From Cruorifilaria tuberocauda (Eukaryota; Nematoda; Chromadorea; Rhabditida; Onchocercidae), in contig JABVXU010000097.1 in NCBI GenBank assembly GCA_013365365.1, forward strand, positions 93,056 through 157,055: a stretch of DNA of 64,000 bases. The letters are read 5' to 3'. A model generated the notes under the pieces. The model did no database searches. It was not told the origin of the DNA and worked only from the letters and a program-made list of their open reading frames with translations. The position numbers were made by a program, and so were the translations under genes. This document shows, one piece after another, positions 1 through 12,973 of the stretch. Position 1 is the first letter of the stretch. Each line of letters begins with the position of its first letter.

Positions 1-3000
1 TAACAAACCAACATTTTCACCAGGATCCACCCGACAACGCATTCCTTCAAATAAATTATTTCAACAAAAATTTTGGAATAATCAAAAAAAACTGATAGTA
101 TTACTGGACTAAATCATTTAAAATTATGCGGCTGAAGTGACTGAGAAATATTTCAAACATATGCCATAATCTCCACCAATTCATAGGATCCAATGTATTC
201 ATAAGGAAAAACCTTTCCAGTACAAAGATTTCCGAAAAGTATCCAGTGAAATATCAGTGCCAACGTCTGACTTCATGCGCAAATACTCATCTATATCATC
301 AAGAAGTTTTTGTGGTAAAGCACCCAAAGAACGATTTGGATTCATCTTCTACAATATTATAAATAAACAAAGAAAGAGTTTATTAATCTTTCTTGATCAA
401 TTTTTTGATTGAAAATTTTGAAATAAACTATAGCAGAAGGAAAACAATAATCTACATAAGCGATTCAATTATGTTTTAAATGATTTGTAGATATGGTGGT
501 AAAATTCATATTTAAGACAATTAAAAGTTGGAAAAATCAAATCGCAGTGAAATAAAAATATGTGAACCAATATCGAAAAGTGCATTCGCAAACAGCAAGA
601 GATATTTTTCAAAAAGAAGTGAATCAATACTTCATCTACAGCGATCGGGCAAGCTTTGCCAGCCTTCCTCTGATATTCGCGACGTTCTTCGTTAGTTAAT
701 TCAAACCACATTTTCTGAATCTTCTCTTTCGGTGTTCCTGGATACTCTTTGGAAAACTCCACATAACCACTCGTATATATTTTTCTGTTGTGTGTGTCAT
801 ATTTCCGACGCCATTTCTTGATCTTCGAGAAAAACACATTATGAATAAACTTTTAACCTCTTTCCCAAATAAAGCCAAAACTTCCAGTATCGCCCATATA
901 AAGAGACATATTTTAAAAATATTATGTTAAAAATTTTCTACTATGAAATGAAGTACGAATGAATATTTATAACGCACTAACAGAAGTTTATATCATTGCA
1001 AAATGAAACTGAAATTCACATAATTGCAAGAATTTTGTATCGTAAGATTGAAAGCGACTATAATTACCTTCTATTTTTTGTTAACTGGACAAAAAACCTA
1101 CCTTTTTATATGCTTTTTCACATTTCTTTAAATCCCAATCGTCATCGTTAAAATCTACCGGTATTACACGAGATCGTAACACTTGCATGTTATCAGCCAA
1201 GAAATCAAACTGCTTAGAATTCATGAATGTGCTTTTACAAACATCCATCCCATCTTCTCCATACCGGAACTGTAATACTTATAACTTGATACAGCTAACT
1301 TGAAAATATAGACAGCGTGCCTAAAATGTAATCAGAGCAAAGTACCTGAATAACACTACCATCGTGGTCACGAACAGTAGAATCGTAATGTGCCACCAAG
1401 CCTTCCAAATGCTTCACAATACAACGTTGGAGATAACCAGATCGAGATGTTTTCACAGCCGTATCAATCAAACCCTGCATTTATTGAAGACCATAAGTAT
1501 TTTTAAAAAAAACTTGGAACTAAAATTATGGAGGGATATGTTTTGAAAAGCCAAAAAGTTTAAGACAATAAGAATCTCACAGTTTCATTAAACCAATTAA
1601 AAGATCCAGTCAATCAAAAGAGATGCATTTCTCGTAGAGAAACTAAAACTTGACATTTTGTAAATAAATTTATATGACTGGATATCATCCCTAATCTACG
1701 TGAGATGATCAAGAAAACATATCAAAATAAAAGCTCTTCGTGACTAGCAAGCTCACTCATAAAATTTGGAATACACCTCTCGTCCAGCCATGGTATGGAA
1801 GAATAGTTCCTGCGGATTAATGCCTGTCAAAAACCTTTGATCAACAAATCCACCAGCCCGCGGCGAAGTATCGAAAGGACGAAAAGATGGCAGTGTACGC
1901 CCTGTGCTCGTCATTGGCGGTCGATGTCCTTCCAGTTCAATCTGGCCCAGTTCGCAGCTTATCTGTTAATTTTTGTAATTTTGTTTTTCGTACAATAATG
2001 ATTAATCCTATGTAGATTAAACAAGCGCTGTTATAAGGAGTAAATTTCGACAAACAATGCCACTGAAATTTTGTGGAACTTCAAACATGTTTCCAAATCT
2101 ATTTGTCCATAAAAAAGGAACTATAAGATTAAAATTGCAAATAATCATATTAAAACATATGCGAATAAATCAAAAATCACTTTACTTAACTTACATAATT
2201 TCCAAAATCATTTCAAATGAGTTTTAGATATATATAACTAATAGAGAAAAGGAAAAAGTAATTAATTTATAAATTAAAAATATGTTTGAAAATCATAATC
2301 AGATTGCGAGAAATACCTGAACCGAATTCACCATTGTACCTTTAGCACCGCAAAATATCATCAATTGCAATGCATTTTGGGGGAACAGTCTTAAAAGCCC
2401 TACTGGCACACAGGCACTGCAATATTCGATTTAAAGCTCAAAAAATTATAGAGAAGCATTGAAATAAAACCCAAAGGACAAAATTCTATTTTGGGAAGTT
2501 GGAAATAAAGAAAAAATCACAAAATCATGCCTATTTATCTTTTCATTGAATCGGTTCAATGTTTCTTTCATCTTGTAATCCAGTTGCTGTATATGATTTT
2601 GCTCACCTTTCGGATTACAATACACACTTGCCATTACATGTTTTATTTCTGACTCATCTGCATTTTCATCCAAATTGAAGCATTCTCTGACCACGGCATC
2701 ACCTGATATTTCAATATTTTGCCAAAGATTCTTTATTATTGACTAACTCGAATATCAATTTAATTTGTTTCATTTTACACTGCTTACAGTAATTATGAGT
2801 GGCAGGAAAACTTCTATTCTACAAATATATACCACATTTCCGAAGCGCTTTGATCACTTTCTTCCTCTGCTTATCTGCTTCCTTTCGGACAAGAATATCT
2901 GCCACGCCAAGAGTAAACCCATGATACTATAATTAAATAATTGAAAATGTATGTGAATAAGCTGACTTTTGCAAAAAATCATGGAACTAAACAAATAATG

Positions 3001-6000
3001 TTATAAAATACAACAATGAAAAACTATTGGAATTTTCAAAAATAAGTAAATAATATCACGAACAAAGTAAAACCTGCAGATGAGTTGTAAAAAGGCGTGA
3101 GAAACAGCTTAATATTCTTGTTGCATATCGATGACCGTAAAGATCCCAACAACAATGTATCAATCCGTATTGTGTACTTCCATAATGCTGCTTATCTAAT
3201 ACACCTACCAACAATTCAGCTTGCCTACAAATTAAAAAATCTATTTATGACACAAAAAGGAGTAACTAAGTGTACTGAGAAACCAAACTAAGTGTATGAT
3301 TTGAAAATGAGAATAAAAGAGAAGTTGTGATAACATAGAAATAGTTGAAAATCGATCGCATTTTCTTCGTAATAAACACGACAATACAAATACAAAAAAG
3401 GAAACAAGTTATGTTTCGATATAAATCTCTAACTTCAGTAACAGAATCAGATGGATGTCATGGAAATCAAATTACCATTATTAATTCTTATTAAACAAAG
3501 AAGTTTCTCTGACGGTAAAATAGTGTACCTGAAAATAACTTCCGACTCACTCATATCGAACTTCGGTGCAGGATGATCCTCTACTTTCCAACACGAAATT
3601 GGCGTCTTTGCTTTACTTCTTATATTCAGAAGTGGTTTATGCACAGGAATACAATTTCTCAGCACGGTGCTGATTATCTAAAATTATACGAAAACTGACT
3701 TCCCTACTCCACCCTCTTTCCTACCCTCATCTTTGCATGTTGTCATTAGAACAACAATTCAATTACTAAGTTTTGCACAAAGTTAAAGTAAAATCCCGCC
3801 TGTTTTCCGCTCCATAAAACCTGAGGCTTCAGCATAGCTGGAGGTGGAATGACCAATCGTTGCTCAGTTTCAGCAAACGCCGAGAGCACCAAGTGCATGA
3901 AATCTTCTTTATTAAAAAACCGTCCACGGATTGTTAACAAAACTCCCGACACTACGTGATCCTGGATCAAACCCAGTAAAGGCGTTCCATCTTTTGGCAC
4001 CAGAAAATTTGACCCAACATTAGCTAAAATTTGCTTTCATTTATCGACGATTACAAATTCAATCACTATCACGTTAATTTTTTTAAATATAAATTTCAAG
4101 TATAGTATTCCCTTTTTCATTTCCGTAGTAATGAGATCAAACAAACTTCAATATTAAAAATGCTTTAAAACGATTTTATATTAAATTATCCCGTCTTTTA
4201 GTACAGTATGCAGAACATTTTTCAACAAAAATGATACAAATTGCAAAAAGTTACTTCAGAAAGAGGTTTCAAACATTTAAAAAGAGAACTTACCAATTTC
4301 TGCAAGCTCGGTCTGCGCAATTCGATTTTGCACAAAATGTCCATTCATTTCATCACCATCAAAGTCAGCATTGTAAGCTTTACATGGTGCATAATTCATA
4401 CGTAGCGCTCGCTGATTTTTGAGCACCCGAACTCTATGACCCATCATAGAAGGTTTATGTAAAGATGGCTGTCGATTCATAAGCATTAAATCACCATTAT
4501 CTAGATGTCGTAGAACCTAAAACTTCATCACACCCAGATTTTTCAACGCTTCATAAATTTAGATATTAAATGTTCATAGATTCACTATAATAAATGAATC
4601 AGTTTACTTTATTTTATTTTATTCTTACTTTATTACAATACATTTACAACCCTACCAGATACAAGATTACCCTTCTTAACTGATTACTGTTACTATCAGT
4701 TCTGAATAAAGCATTGACATCGACCAGCAGAGAGCCCAATTGTCACTCAACTGTAGTATAATTCGACAGTGCTTCTCAGATAATACATTCTATAAAAATA
4801 ACCTGAAGAGGATAACCAAGTTGAGAACTGCTGCCGGGCTGAAGACGTTTTGCAGCTGCATCACGCTCATTGGCTTTATTTATTGACAAAACCTGAGTAT
4901 ACCGTCCTGGTTTTTGGATAAAATTTGCACTGAAAAAGTCCAAATATAAAAAATTACAAGAAAAAATTAAACATTTTTGACAAGATCCTTACACGGTCTC
5001 TAAAATGCATAACTTCTCATCATTTTTAAGCAATTCATACCCGGGATGGAGGCCTGGACCATTTTTAATCATTTTTCGTAATCTGGACAAATTCATGGCA
5101 TTCGCAGTTTCAGTAACAGTGAGTTTTTTCGCAAAAAGCTCAGGTATACCAATTTCATCGATATCTAGATAAGGATCCGGAGTTATCACAGAACGACAAG
5201 CAAAATTAACACGTTTTCCCATCATGTTCATACGAAATAAACCCTGAAACATGAGGTATATGTCAAAAATGAGATATCTCCTCTATTTCGTTTATAATTT
5301 GAACTTTTTTTCGGTTTTAGAAAATTTTCCGACAGTTTCGAAACAACGTGAAATATCTCAATAAGAATGATCATCTGGTTCAATAAAAATTTTCAACGTA
5401 TTACCACTATATTGCAGTGAAGAGAAATATAATTGAAGTCCCATCAAGCTATATTATTTATATCAGATCATTTGAGTTACATTTATAGCCAGATTCATTT
5501 ATGAAATGTGGATCAAGAAATTCAGCAGACAAAATAATAAAAGCAAATCAAACCTGTTTCTTCTCTAAAATTTGCTTAATACCAGGAACTTGAATTCTTA
5601 CATCCGTCCACTTATCTAGGTCCTGATCAAAAATAGCTCCCATGCGCTGCTGCAATGTCAAATATGCATTGTGCATTTTGGCCTGCATTGTTTGTCCCAT
5701 GACGTTTCCTGATACCAAATTCTAAAATTTAATTGTTTCTCTAAAGAACTGAAAGACAATAAAATAGCAAATCAATGAATAAGAATACATTTGTGTCCAG
5801 AATTGTAGAAAAGATGTCCAAAAAAGTTCTTACCAAAAGAATTGTTTCATTGCTCCCAGATAATGCCCCAGACAATGCCAAACGAAGAGCTCGAATTGTT
5901 TCTGAAGCTTCCAATAATTTCCGGAGGTTAATACTTTGTGGATTTTCAAATTTATCACCCTTGAAAATTCGAACCGGTCTGTATTTTATAGGTGGAACTA

Positions 6001-9000
6001 GTACTGCTTCACAAAATAAAATGTCAAGAGGACAATGCCTGTCATCCTGCAAACAAATGTGATTTTTAAAATATTAAGAATGATAAAGTTCAGGCCATTC
6101 CATGGAAAACTTTTCAGAGGATTAATGAAGTTACTATATTTCGAAAACTGATATAAGCAAAGCGAAAACAATATTTAAGGAGATATTTACAGAGAGAGAT
6201 TCAAATTATGAAATGAGAAGTATAGATAAATCAGAAAAAAATCCAGCTCAATCTTCATAGAAAAAAGAAGAAAACAAAAATAACTTTAGAATCGAACAAG
6301 GGAAAAATTTTCCTCAGTAAAGGTCCGTCATTTTGCCAAACTATACGAAAATGTTCGCGCACTTCAGCACCTCTCCAAGCTAATTTATCGCAATTTCCCT
6401 TCAGTACCCACTGCATCTGCTCTCCCAAAATTTGTTCTGATGAATTCGCTAATGATCCATAGGTAGTCTTCTTGTCATCCAACTTTTTTTCATCTTCTGT
6501 TTTCATGTCTTCATCTGAAACCAGTGTGTATTCAGAGACATTACATCTTTTCTTCTGTATGTTATACTTTTTATTATATTTTAGTGATTTATTATATTAT
6601 TTTTTATTATATTTTAGTAGAAATTATTTCTATAAGACGATTGATTTTCAGAAATATATTACTGATGATAATAATTCCCAGTTCAAAATTTACCAGCATC
6701 AACTTCCTGATCCTCAATATTTCCAATGTTTTCAAAGGGTGCGAAACGCATCGTTTGCTTAAGCCTTTTTACACTATTTGTTCCGCTAAAATCAATCAGA
6801 ATACAACGGCCACCATCATTACGAATGATTCCATTACTTTGATTACACAGCCTACAGCGTCGTCGGCGTTTGAACTGCAATAAAGAAATAATTAGATGTT
6901 CCTTCCAAATAATATTTAATAAAAAATTTGTAGGGCTACTTACAATCCCTCCTTACATTATAAGAAGCTATATTACTTCCTTAAACACGTATTTTTTGAG
7001 ACCTCACAAACAACGTTTTAGTACCCTTAATATATAATAGAAAAGCATGCGATGCAGCACCGTCAAAAATATTGTAACTCTAAACGATATTACACCTCAA
7101 AACATGTAAAGTCATTTAAAAAGACAAAAAAAATTTCGAAAATTTAAAATCATTTAAAAAATAACTCACAAGCTGTTCTCTACAAAAACCTCGAATCAAC
7201 GATCTTTTCAATTCCAGCACATTTTTAACCGGGAAAGATTGATTTTTGTCAACACCTGAGTTTGTCTGCTCATTGAACTTATTAAGAAAATTATCCAGTT
7301 CCTTGCACGCATTGATTTCATCTGGCACATTTCCTAGATTAAGCACTGAATTCCATCGAAAAAATATAAAAAGATAAAACCAAAAGTGCTATCTACAGTA
7401 GTCATAATATTCGATAATTTAAGTTTTAAAAATCACGTTAGAGTTAACTGAAAATTTTTCGTTCTTTGAATCTATCTATTTTAAAATTTCTGGTTTGGAA
7501 AATTTTAACCTTTCAAGTAATTTTAGAAACCAGACATTATTTCAAGTTTTTCTGGTTTCAAATTTTCACACTTTGTAGTACTATTTTTAAATAGCAGTGA
7601 TTTTTCATGCGCGTTTACTAAAAAACCTTCAGACTTGCAAGAAGCAGATAAACCCAAAAACCAAAAAATAATTTTTTTGCTTAAAACTCGTTCCATAGAA
7701 AGCCGTTTAATTTTACAACTTGAAAAAAAATTATGAGATGAACGAACCGTACGAAGTTCCAGATCCATTTTCAGCAGAAAAATGATCCTTGATAAAACCA
7801 CCAAGTTCGTGTGCGACTGAAACAAGACCAAGATCCAGTGCTCGAAGCTGAGCCATAAGCAGTTTTGCTGGTAAACCAGATGAATTGCATGTTAATTTAT
7901 GGCATTGCACACAAGTTCCATTCATTAACTAAAATAACACAGAGAATGAAAAGAAGTAGTTAATTTAATTGCTAATTAGCTCAAACCTCAAAGAAATTTG
8001 AAGATGCTTCAAACATATTATATATAAATAAGTAAGATGTTAAGTTTTTACGATTATTCAACAATTTACATTGTCAAATTCAAAAATGATTATATATGTC
8101 TCTTCTCATATGCGCGATTACACCCTGATATGATTAGACAAGAACCTCTCGGAAGCAAGTTCTTTCGAGTTCCCAACCGGCTTATTCGATCATTTCTTGA
8201 TTGAGTATAATGTTAGTAAATCTGGATAAATCAAATAATCGGTAAAAATGAAATTGACTTACGGAGAAAGTGAAACCAAATAAAAGTGGGTTGAATACTG
8301 GGACTTCGAGTTGGATATGACCCATATGTCCAGGACAATAAGTTCCTTGTTGGTGACATGTCTCGCAGGTATCATACGTCTCTAACGGGCCGAGTCGCGA
8401 ATCGTACAGACCACCACTAATTGGATGTCCAATCTGAGGTATGAAAGTTAAATTGAATCAGCACTATAAAATTAATAATCTAATTCAGAACTTAATAACG
8501 GAATGATTCATTAGGGATACAGGAAATGCAACATCTCAATCTACAGAGCTGGATAGATAAGTCAACTAATCGTTACTATTATCATATGTATTAAATATAC
8601 TCTTTAACAGATCAATAACTTAATTTACTAGCTAAAACTCAAAATATTAAAAAAATATTCCAAAACTGTTTTAATCATTATTAATGAATTTTGAAAACAA
8701 ACTGTTTATTCTACATTGCCTGCCAAATAAATGCAATGGTTTTTTTTCAAAATCTCTTCAAATACTAGTAACTTATCTATTTCGCTCTCCATGTGTTTTT
8801 TAATAGTGTATTAAACTGCATCTAGATTACATTCGATCCACGAAACAATTAAATATAATTGTTTCAGTTGTTCACTTTATTTGCTGTGCAAATCTACTTT
8901 GATCAACAGGGATTTCGTAACCTACTATGGTTTTCAGCTCACCACCAGCTCTAATTACTATGCTATGTCTATGTAACTAAAAAACAACTTTTGAAATATT

Positions 9001-9144
9001 CAAAAAACAAACTTCATCAAATGTTTTGGTTTCGGTAATTCTGAGAACGCTGATTTGCTCGATCTCATGCGGTAGATAACACCGTAATTGTAATCGATCG
9101 AGTATCTTATAAGGTTCATGCCCCGGGCTACATATATCTGCCAT
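1..9144 (-). CDS. rpoa-1: RNA polymerase I largest subunit (RPA1/RPA190), C-terminus cut off by the window edge
   Basis: Catalytic subunit of the nucleolar polymerase that makes the large rRNA precursor. Exons, 5' to 3': 9144-9013, 8433-8263, 7928-7748, 7333-7170, 6874-6694, 6514-6285, 6046-5834, 5721-5554, 5243-4993, 4929-4803, 4516-4294, 4023-3800, 3677-3529, 3224-3074, 2926-2833, 2702-2531, 2416-2317, 1962-1777, 1474-1346, 1269-1102, 822-640, 345-213, 44-1. About 1258 codons are present; the family is near 1700, so roughly 450 residues lie outside. Visible motifs are the N-terminal zinc clamp (CETC...CPGH, exon 2), the metal-binding [10 protein letters not shown] (exon 11), the funnel GAKGTMVNS, the bridge helix and trigger loop around [14 protein letters not shown] (exons 18-19), and the metazoan HMG-like dock segment (exon 21). 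Order and wording match Pol I rather than Pol II or III. The start [10 protein letters not shown] is the only in-frame ATG, just after a TTTTAAG acceptor-like site. The exon 4 acceptor (7333 or 7345) and exon 21 donor (640 or 631) are uncertain. Two introns appear to use GC donors. Confidence 0.95.
6568..6618. repeat. 18-bp direct repeat in a Pol I intron
   Basis: Two identical copies of an 18-bp T-rich unit (6568-6585 and 6601-6618, both ending TTTTAGT) lie 33 bp apart inside the intron between the exons ending at 6694 and starting at 6514. They are separated by further TTATTATA sequence. This looks like a local slippage duplication; no function is implied. Confidence 0.7.
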
Positions 9145-10278
9145 TTATCCTTAAAAGAGATGAGAAATAAAAGTTGAAATACAGTAAAAGTTAAAACATC
9201 AACAGCACGCAAAACAACTCTCTTCAAACATTCCGTCTGTACTTATAAATCATCTATAATGTCAGTCAAGCAAAAAGTGTGGAATTTAGATTTCTATAAC
9301 AAGAAGGTACCGAACTAGTAAAATCAGTCAGTCATAGCGCCTTTTGCTTGTATAACTTGTACATGAATTATAATATTGAAAAAACATGGAGACTTATGTT
9401 GAACTAACTCAAACTGTCGTATGACTGTAGGAGGATCGTCCAAGCCTTCTGTAAAAACAGTTATAAACAACCAAACTTTTTTTGCATGCAGTAATGACCC
9501 CTTCAGCTTTTCGTCTCTCATCATTTCCTTAGCTATTACACAATATCCCTTCTAAAACATAACGGAGGAGGAATCTCGTTTCATTTAAATCTTTATCTTG
9601 AGAATGGTTTGTTGCATTGCGCGTATCACTAAATGGACAGAATGGTCGTGCATCCGTTAACAATTTTTGCAAATTGTGTCTGAAGGCGTGGTTTGATGTC
9701 GGTTTGCCAGAACATCCAGGGAGTGTTTTGGTTTGAAGATGTGGTTGTTTTGGTAAATTAGCGAGTCATTTCAATTCACCAAGTCGTAGAGGGCTTCTCG
9801 AGGAGGGATTTATGGAAAAAGGAAGATAACTGGAGATCATTAGAAGTGAAGAAAAGCTTATTGTTTCGCCTGCTGATGCATCGGTAGAAGAAATACATCT
9901 GTTTAGTGATCAGTTTCTGAAGAAAGCTTTATAATTGCCAAAATTATTGGCATATGTATTTTAGGATAAGTTTACAGAACAATAATGTATTGATTGTAAT
10001 CACCACAATAATGATAATTCGAAGCAAAAGTAAGGCCATGAAAAATGACTCGGGAAAATACATAAATTTTGGCATTTAAAAATTATCAAGAAATAAGGAC
10101 GCTACTGATATTTTAATTCTGATAGCATTGATGCTATTAGAATTAAAAATTTTTTTTAAATACTACAAATGTTAGTGCTTTCTTATAATAAGGTATAGAG
10201 CTTTACTACTTTAGAAATATCTCCTCTAGCTTCTATTCTTAGTTAAGGAAACTGGGTCGGGCGACATCGATATATGAA
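9145..10278. other. Spacer between the Pol I gene and the unknown upstream gene
   Basis: No gene is assigned. Two stretches look coding-like. On the minus strand an open frame of about 75 codons (9324-9548) begins after a TTTTAG acceptor-like site and ends at a stop near 9324; I recognise no family in it. On the plus strand, 9602-9934 reads as 111 codons with only two internal stops. The promoter and 5' end of the Pol I gene should lie just above 9144. Confidence 0.5.
9602..9934 (+). pseudogene. Possible degenerate coding fragment
   Basis: One plus-strand frame stays open for 111 codons apart from TGA at 9734-9736 and TAA at 9827-9829, ending at TAA 9932-9934. The stretch is richer in GC than its surroundings. 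Short readable segments include FCKLCLKAWFDVGLPEHPGS and KLIVSPADASVEEIHLF. I cannot name a family. It could be a decayed gene copy, a captured fragment (for example from an endosymbiont, which is speculation) or chance. No start codon or splice context was established. Confidence 0.25.
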
Positions 10279-11340
10279 TTACTCAGAAATGCTTGAAGCA
10301 TTATCCGTACGAATGGAATTGTAGTAGCTTCTTGGAAATTTAGGAATAATATCCATCATTTCCAAGACCATTTGTCGAAAATTAACCGGTGGCAATAATG
10401 CATATGGACTAGCCGATGCCGCAACAATAAATTCACGAGAATATATGATGTGAGCGTCCAAATGGCCGTCTTGACGGCGTCGGGTAACAATTTTGCTGCC
10501 ACCAGTGGGATCAGCGTTTATTACACTGACCTGCAGACAAAATGAAACTAGAAATGGTTAGTTAAGCTCAGTTTCCTATCAACAGGTTAGAAGGTAGCCT
10601 TCATTGAATGAATGGTTTTGAGAAATCGACCGATAATATTAATCTGATAGTACTATTAAGCACTTATCGTCTATTTTCATGCTGATCATTACGGAAACAT
10701 ACAATTTTTCCCGCAAATTGTGAATTGTTTACGAGTGAATGGCTAATTCGCTGATGCGGTGGCCAAATTGGACTCAGTTCACGAATACGATGTGGTCGTC
10801 GATGACGAAAATGCTCGTCATAGCTGTAGGCAAGCTGGAATAAATTAATATTATCGATAACGCGCCCTTTGTTCACTTTTTTAAGCCAGCAAGAAGAAAG
10901 CATTTTATAGCGAGTTCTGAAATTTATACAAATTGTGAGAAAGCTAACACTGTTGGATACAATGGAAGGTTGCGATGGTAATGGTGAAAGCACAAATCCA
11001 TGACTCAATAATCAGCTTGTCACAGACATCGGCGGCGCCGTATTCATTCTGTTTGAAGTAACTGAAAAACCAGATAAAGTGTAATTCAGAATTTGAAATA
11101 ATCGGTCCACTTCACAGAGATAAATCTAAATGACAAAATTTTTATGTCGGAAATTGGATATTAAAAATGTTAACTTCTGTAAAAACCGACAGTTCTAACA
11201 CTCAGTCATGCATATTTATATAAAGCAATTCTATTCATAGCTGATAATTTATTTAGCTAAATGTTGTGGAGACGTTACCTTATCAACCGGTCAACATCTA
11301 ACACTGCTGAGAAATCGTTTACAAGATCTTGATAAATAGT
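10279..11340 (-). CDS. Unrecognised protein, last four exons
   Basis: Four exons join in phase: 11340-11279, 11061-11028, 10834-10703 and 10530-10279, giving 159 codons plus a TAA stop at 10279-10281. Acceptors are TTTTTCAG, TTATTCCAG and TGTCTGCAG for the last three; the first (AATTAG) is weaker. The donor GTATGT at 10702 is strong. The product is rich in Arg and His (YDEHFRHRRPHRIRELSP) and then contains GGSKIVTRRRQDGHLDAHI and a C-terminus FPRSYYNSIRTDNASSISE. The composition looks like real protein and the GC is higher than in the flanks, but I do not recognise the family. The first two exons are less certain than the last two. The 5' end is unresolved; the candidate first exon at 12974-13163 could belong here. 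Confidence 0.5.
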
Positions 11341-12973
11341 CTAATTCGCGTATCATAAATATTCAAATGCTAATAAATGGATTTCGGAATCAGAAAATTT
11401 GCCTAATTTTGTTTGCAAATGTTCGTCGTAGGAAGTTCAATTGTAGATCTTAGAAATGCAAGCGTTGAAAATAAAAGCGACTGAATAATTACGAATTTCA
11501 GAGCTCCTCAATTAATCTGTTTGCCAATTCTTTGATTTAATATCTATTTAGCATATACCATAGTATTTCATTTTTATTTTAATTATTCCAAAATTTAAAT
11601 TATATACTCAGTTCACAAAAAAACATGCGGCGAAAGATACAGCTAAAGACACAGAGCAATTTAGTCTCAACATTAAATTTGTCTCAGAAGCTAATAAGGT
11701 GGACTTAAACTGTTGAAATTAGTTGAAATAGTTTCAACTCTACATTACTCAAGTGATAAAAATCGGAATTAAAAACCTACGCAGTACGCTAAAGAAGCAA
11801 AAGGTTAACTATTAATAAAATCGGACCCAATCAGGGTACTCCATTTCTGTCCACTACAAATATTGACTTCAGAAAGAATAAAGTCAGCCTGTAGAAATAT
11901 TTGAAATAAAGAAATGAACCAGAAAACAGGAAGAATTGTTTCTGACTGAATGTTTCTGCTCATCATATCTGTTATAATTTTAAAATTAAATACATTGGAA
12001 ATACATACACAGATCAAAAATTATTGAAATCATTTAACTTGATATTTAGAAGTAAAGTTCAAATTATTTCATCTTCTTTCACATTAGACTGCCAATGGCC
12101 ATAATTTCACTATTTCCGGTATTTTTATTAGATGTATTTTAATCTATTTCAATTTTCTTGAAAACTATTCTATTTAATTAAGATGAATTGAATCAAGCTA
12201 AATAGTAGACATCCGGAGTTCAAAATGCAAGAGGGATTTTATGAAGGATCGAAAATATAATATGGCATGTAACTTGAAGTATTTTCAGTTCGCAATTCAG
12301 TAATTTGCGAGATTCAATTATTTAGCCTCATCAAAACATACAAGAATTCTACTATATAGCAAAGGGAAAGTGAACAAAGCTATATTCGGAAAATTCAGGT
12401 CGTTCTCCTACTCAATTGATACAGTTATTTCATTTTAAAGGAAGACAAAAAGCGTATTTAACATGTGCGCAACAAAATATGCTTGACAGAGCCAAGTGGT
12501 TATCTTCAGTGCTGTTATGGCACTATAAATTGTTGTACAGACTTCTGCGAAATTATAGTTTAACTGATTACTTGACTAGAAAAAAGAGTTTTAATTATAA
12601 AATTACGGGCAAGTTCTTTTTAGGTTTCTAAATTTCTGGAAGACTCAAGGATCCGTTTATAATTTTACAATCATTCTAGATGCGGTTTATATCTATGCCA
12701 CCGCTGATTTTGCCATTATTTCAGTGAGCAATATCAATTAGAAATCTTATCATTATAAATTTTAACATTAGTCTTCAACTATTCAGTTACATGCGACTTT
12801 GTGATAATTCAGGACGTTTGAAACTTTATCCAAATACGAAATTTTGTAAGATATATTATCAACAAAAATAGTCTTCCAATGTAATAGTTAAAAAAAACTT
12901 TTGAATAACAGATATTTTAAGACAGTCAATCGTACAATCGTTTAATAACCAACACGTCATTTTCAATATTCAC
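11341..12973. other. Unresolved stretch between exons of the unknown gene
   Basis: If the unknown minus-strand gene is continuous, this is intronic and must hold further small exons. Possible ones are a minus frame near 12430-12530 after a TTTATAG acceptor-like site, and one near 11810-11895 after TTTCTACAG. Neither joins in phase with the exons I trust, so they are not called. Confidence 0.3.

Noticed and set aside
596..837. Stand-alone HMG-box gene
   Set aside because: The HMG-like helices are in phase with neighbouring Pol I exons and match the same place in human RPA1, so they are part of that subunit.
8872..8976. 35-codon minus ORF after a perfect TTTTTTAG acceptor inside Pol I intron 1
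   Set aside because: It would end the Pol I reading frame, and the flanking exons 9013 and 8433 already join in phase to a conserved sequence. It is probably chance or a poison exon; there is no support.
9324..9548. 75-codon minus ORF upstream of the Pol I start
   Set aside because: It has an acceptor-like start but no recognisable domain, no partner exons and weak codon support. A resemblance to potassium-uptake proteins was too slight to keep.
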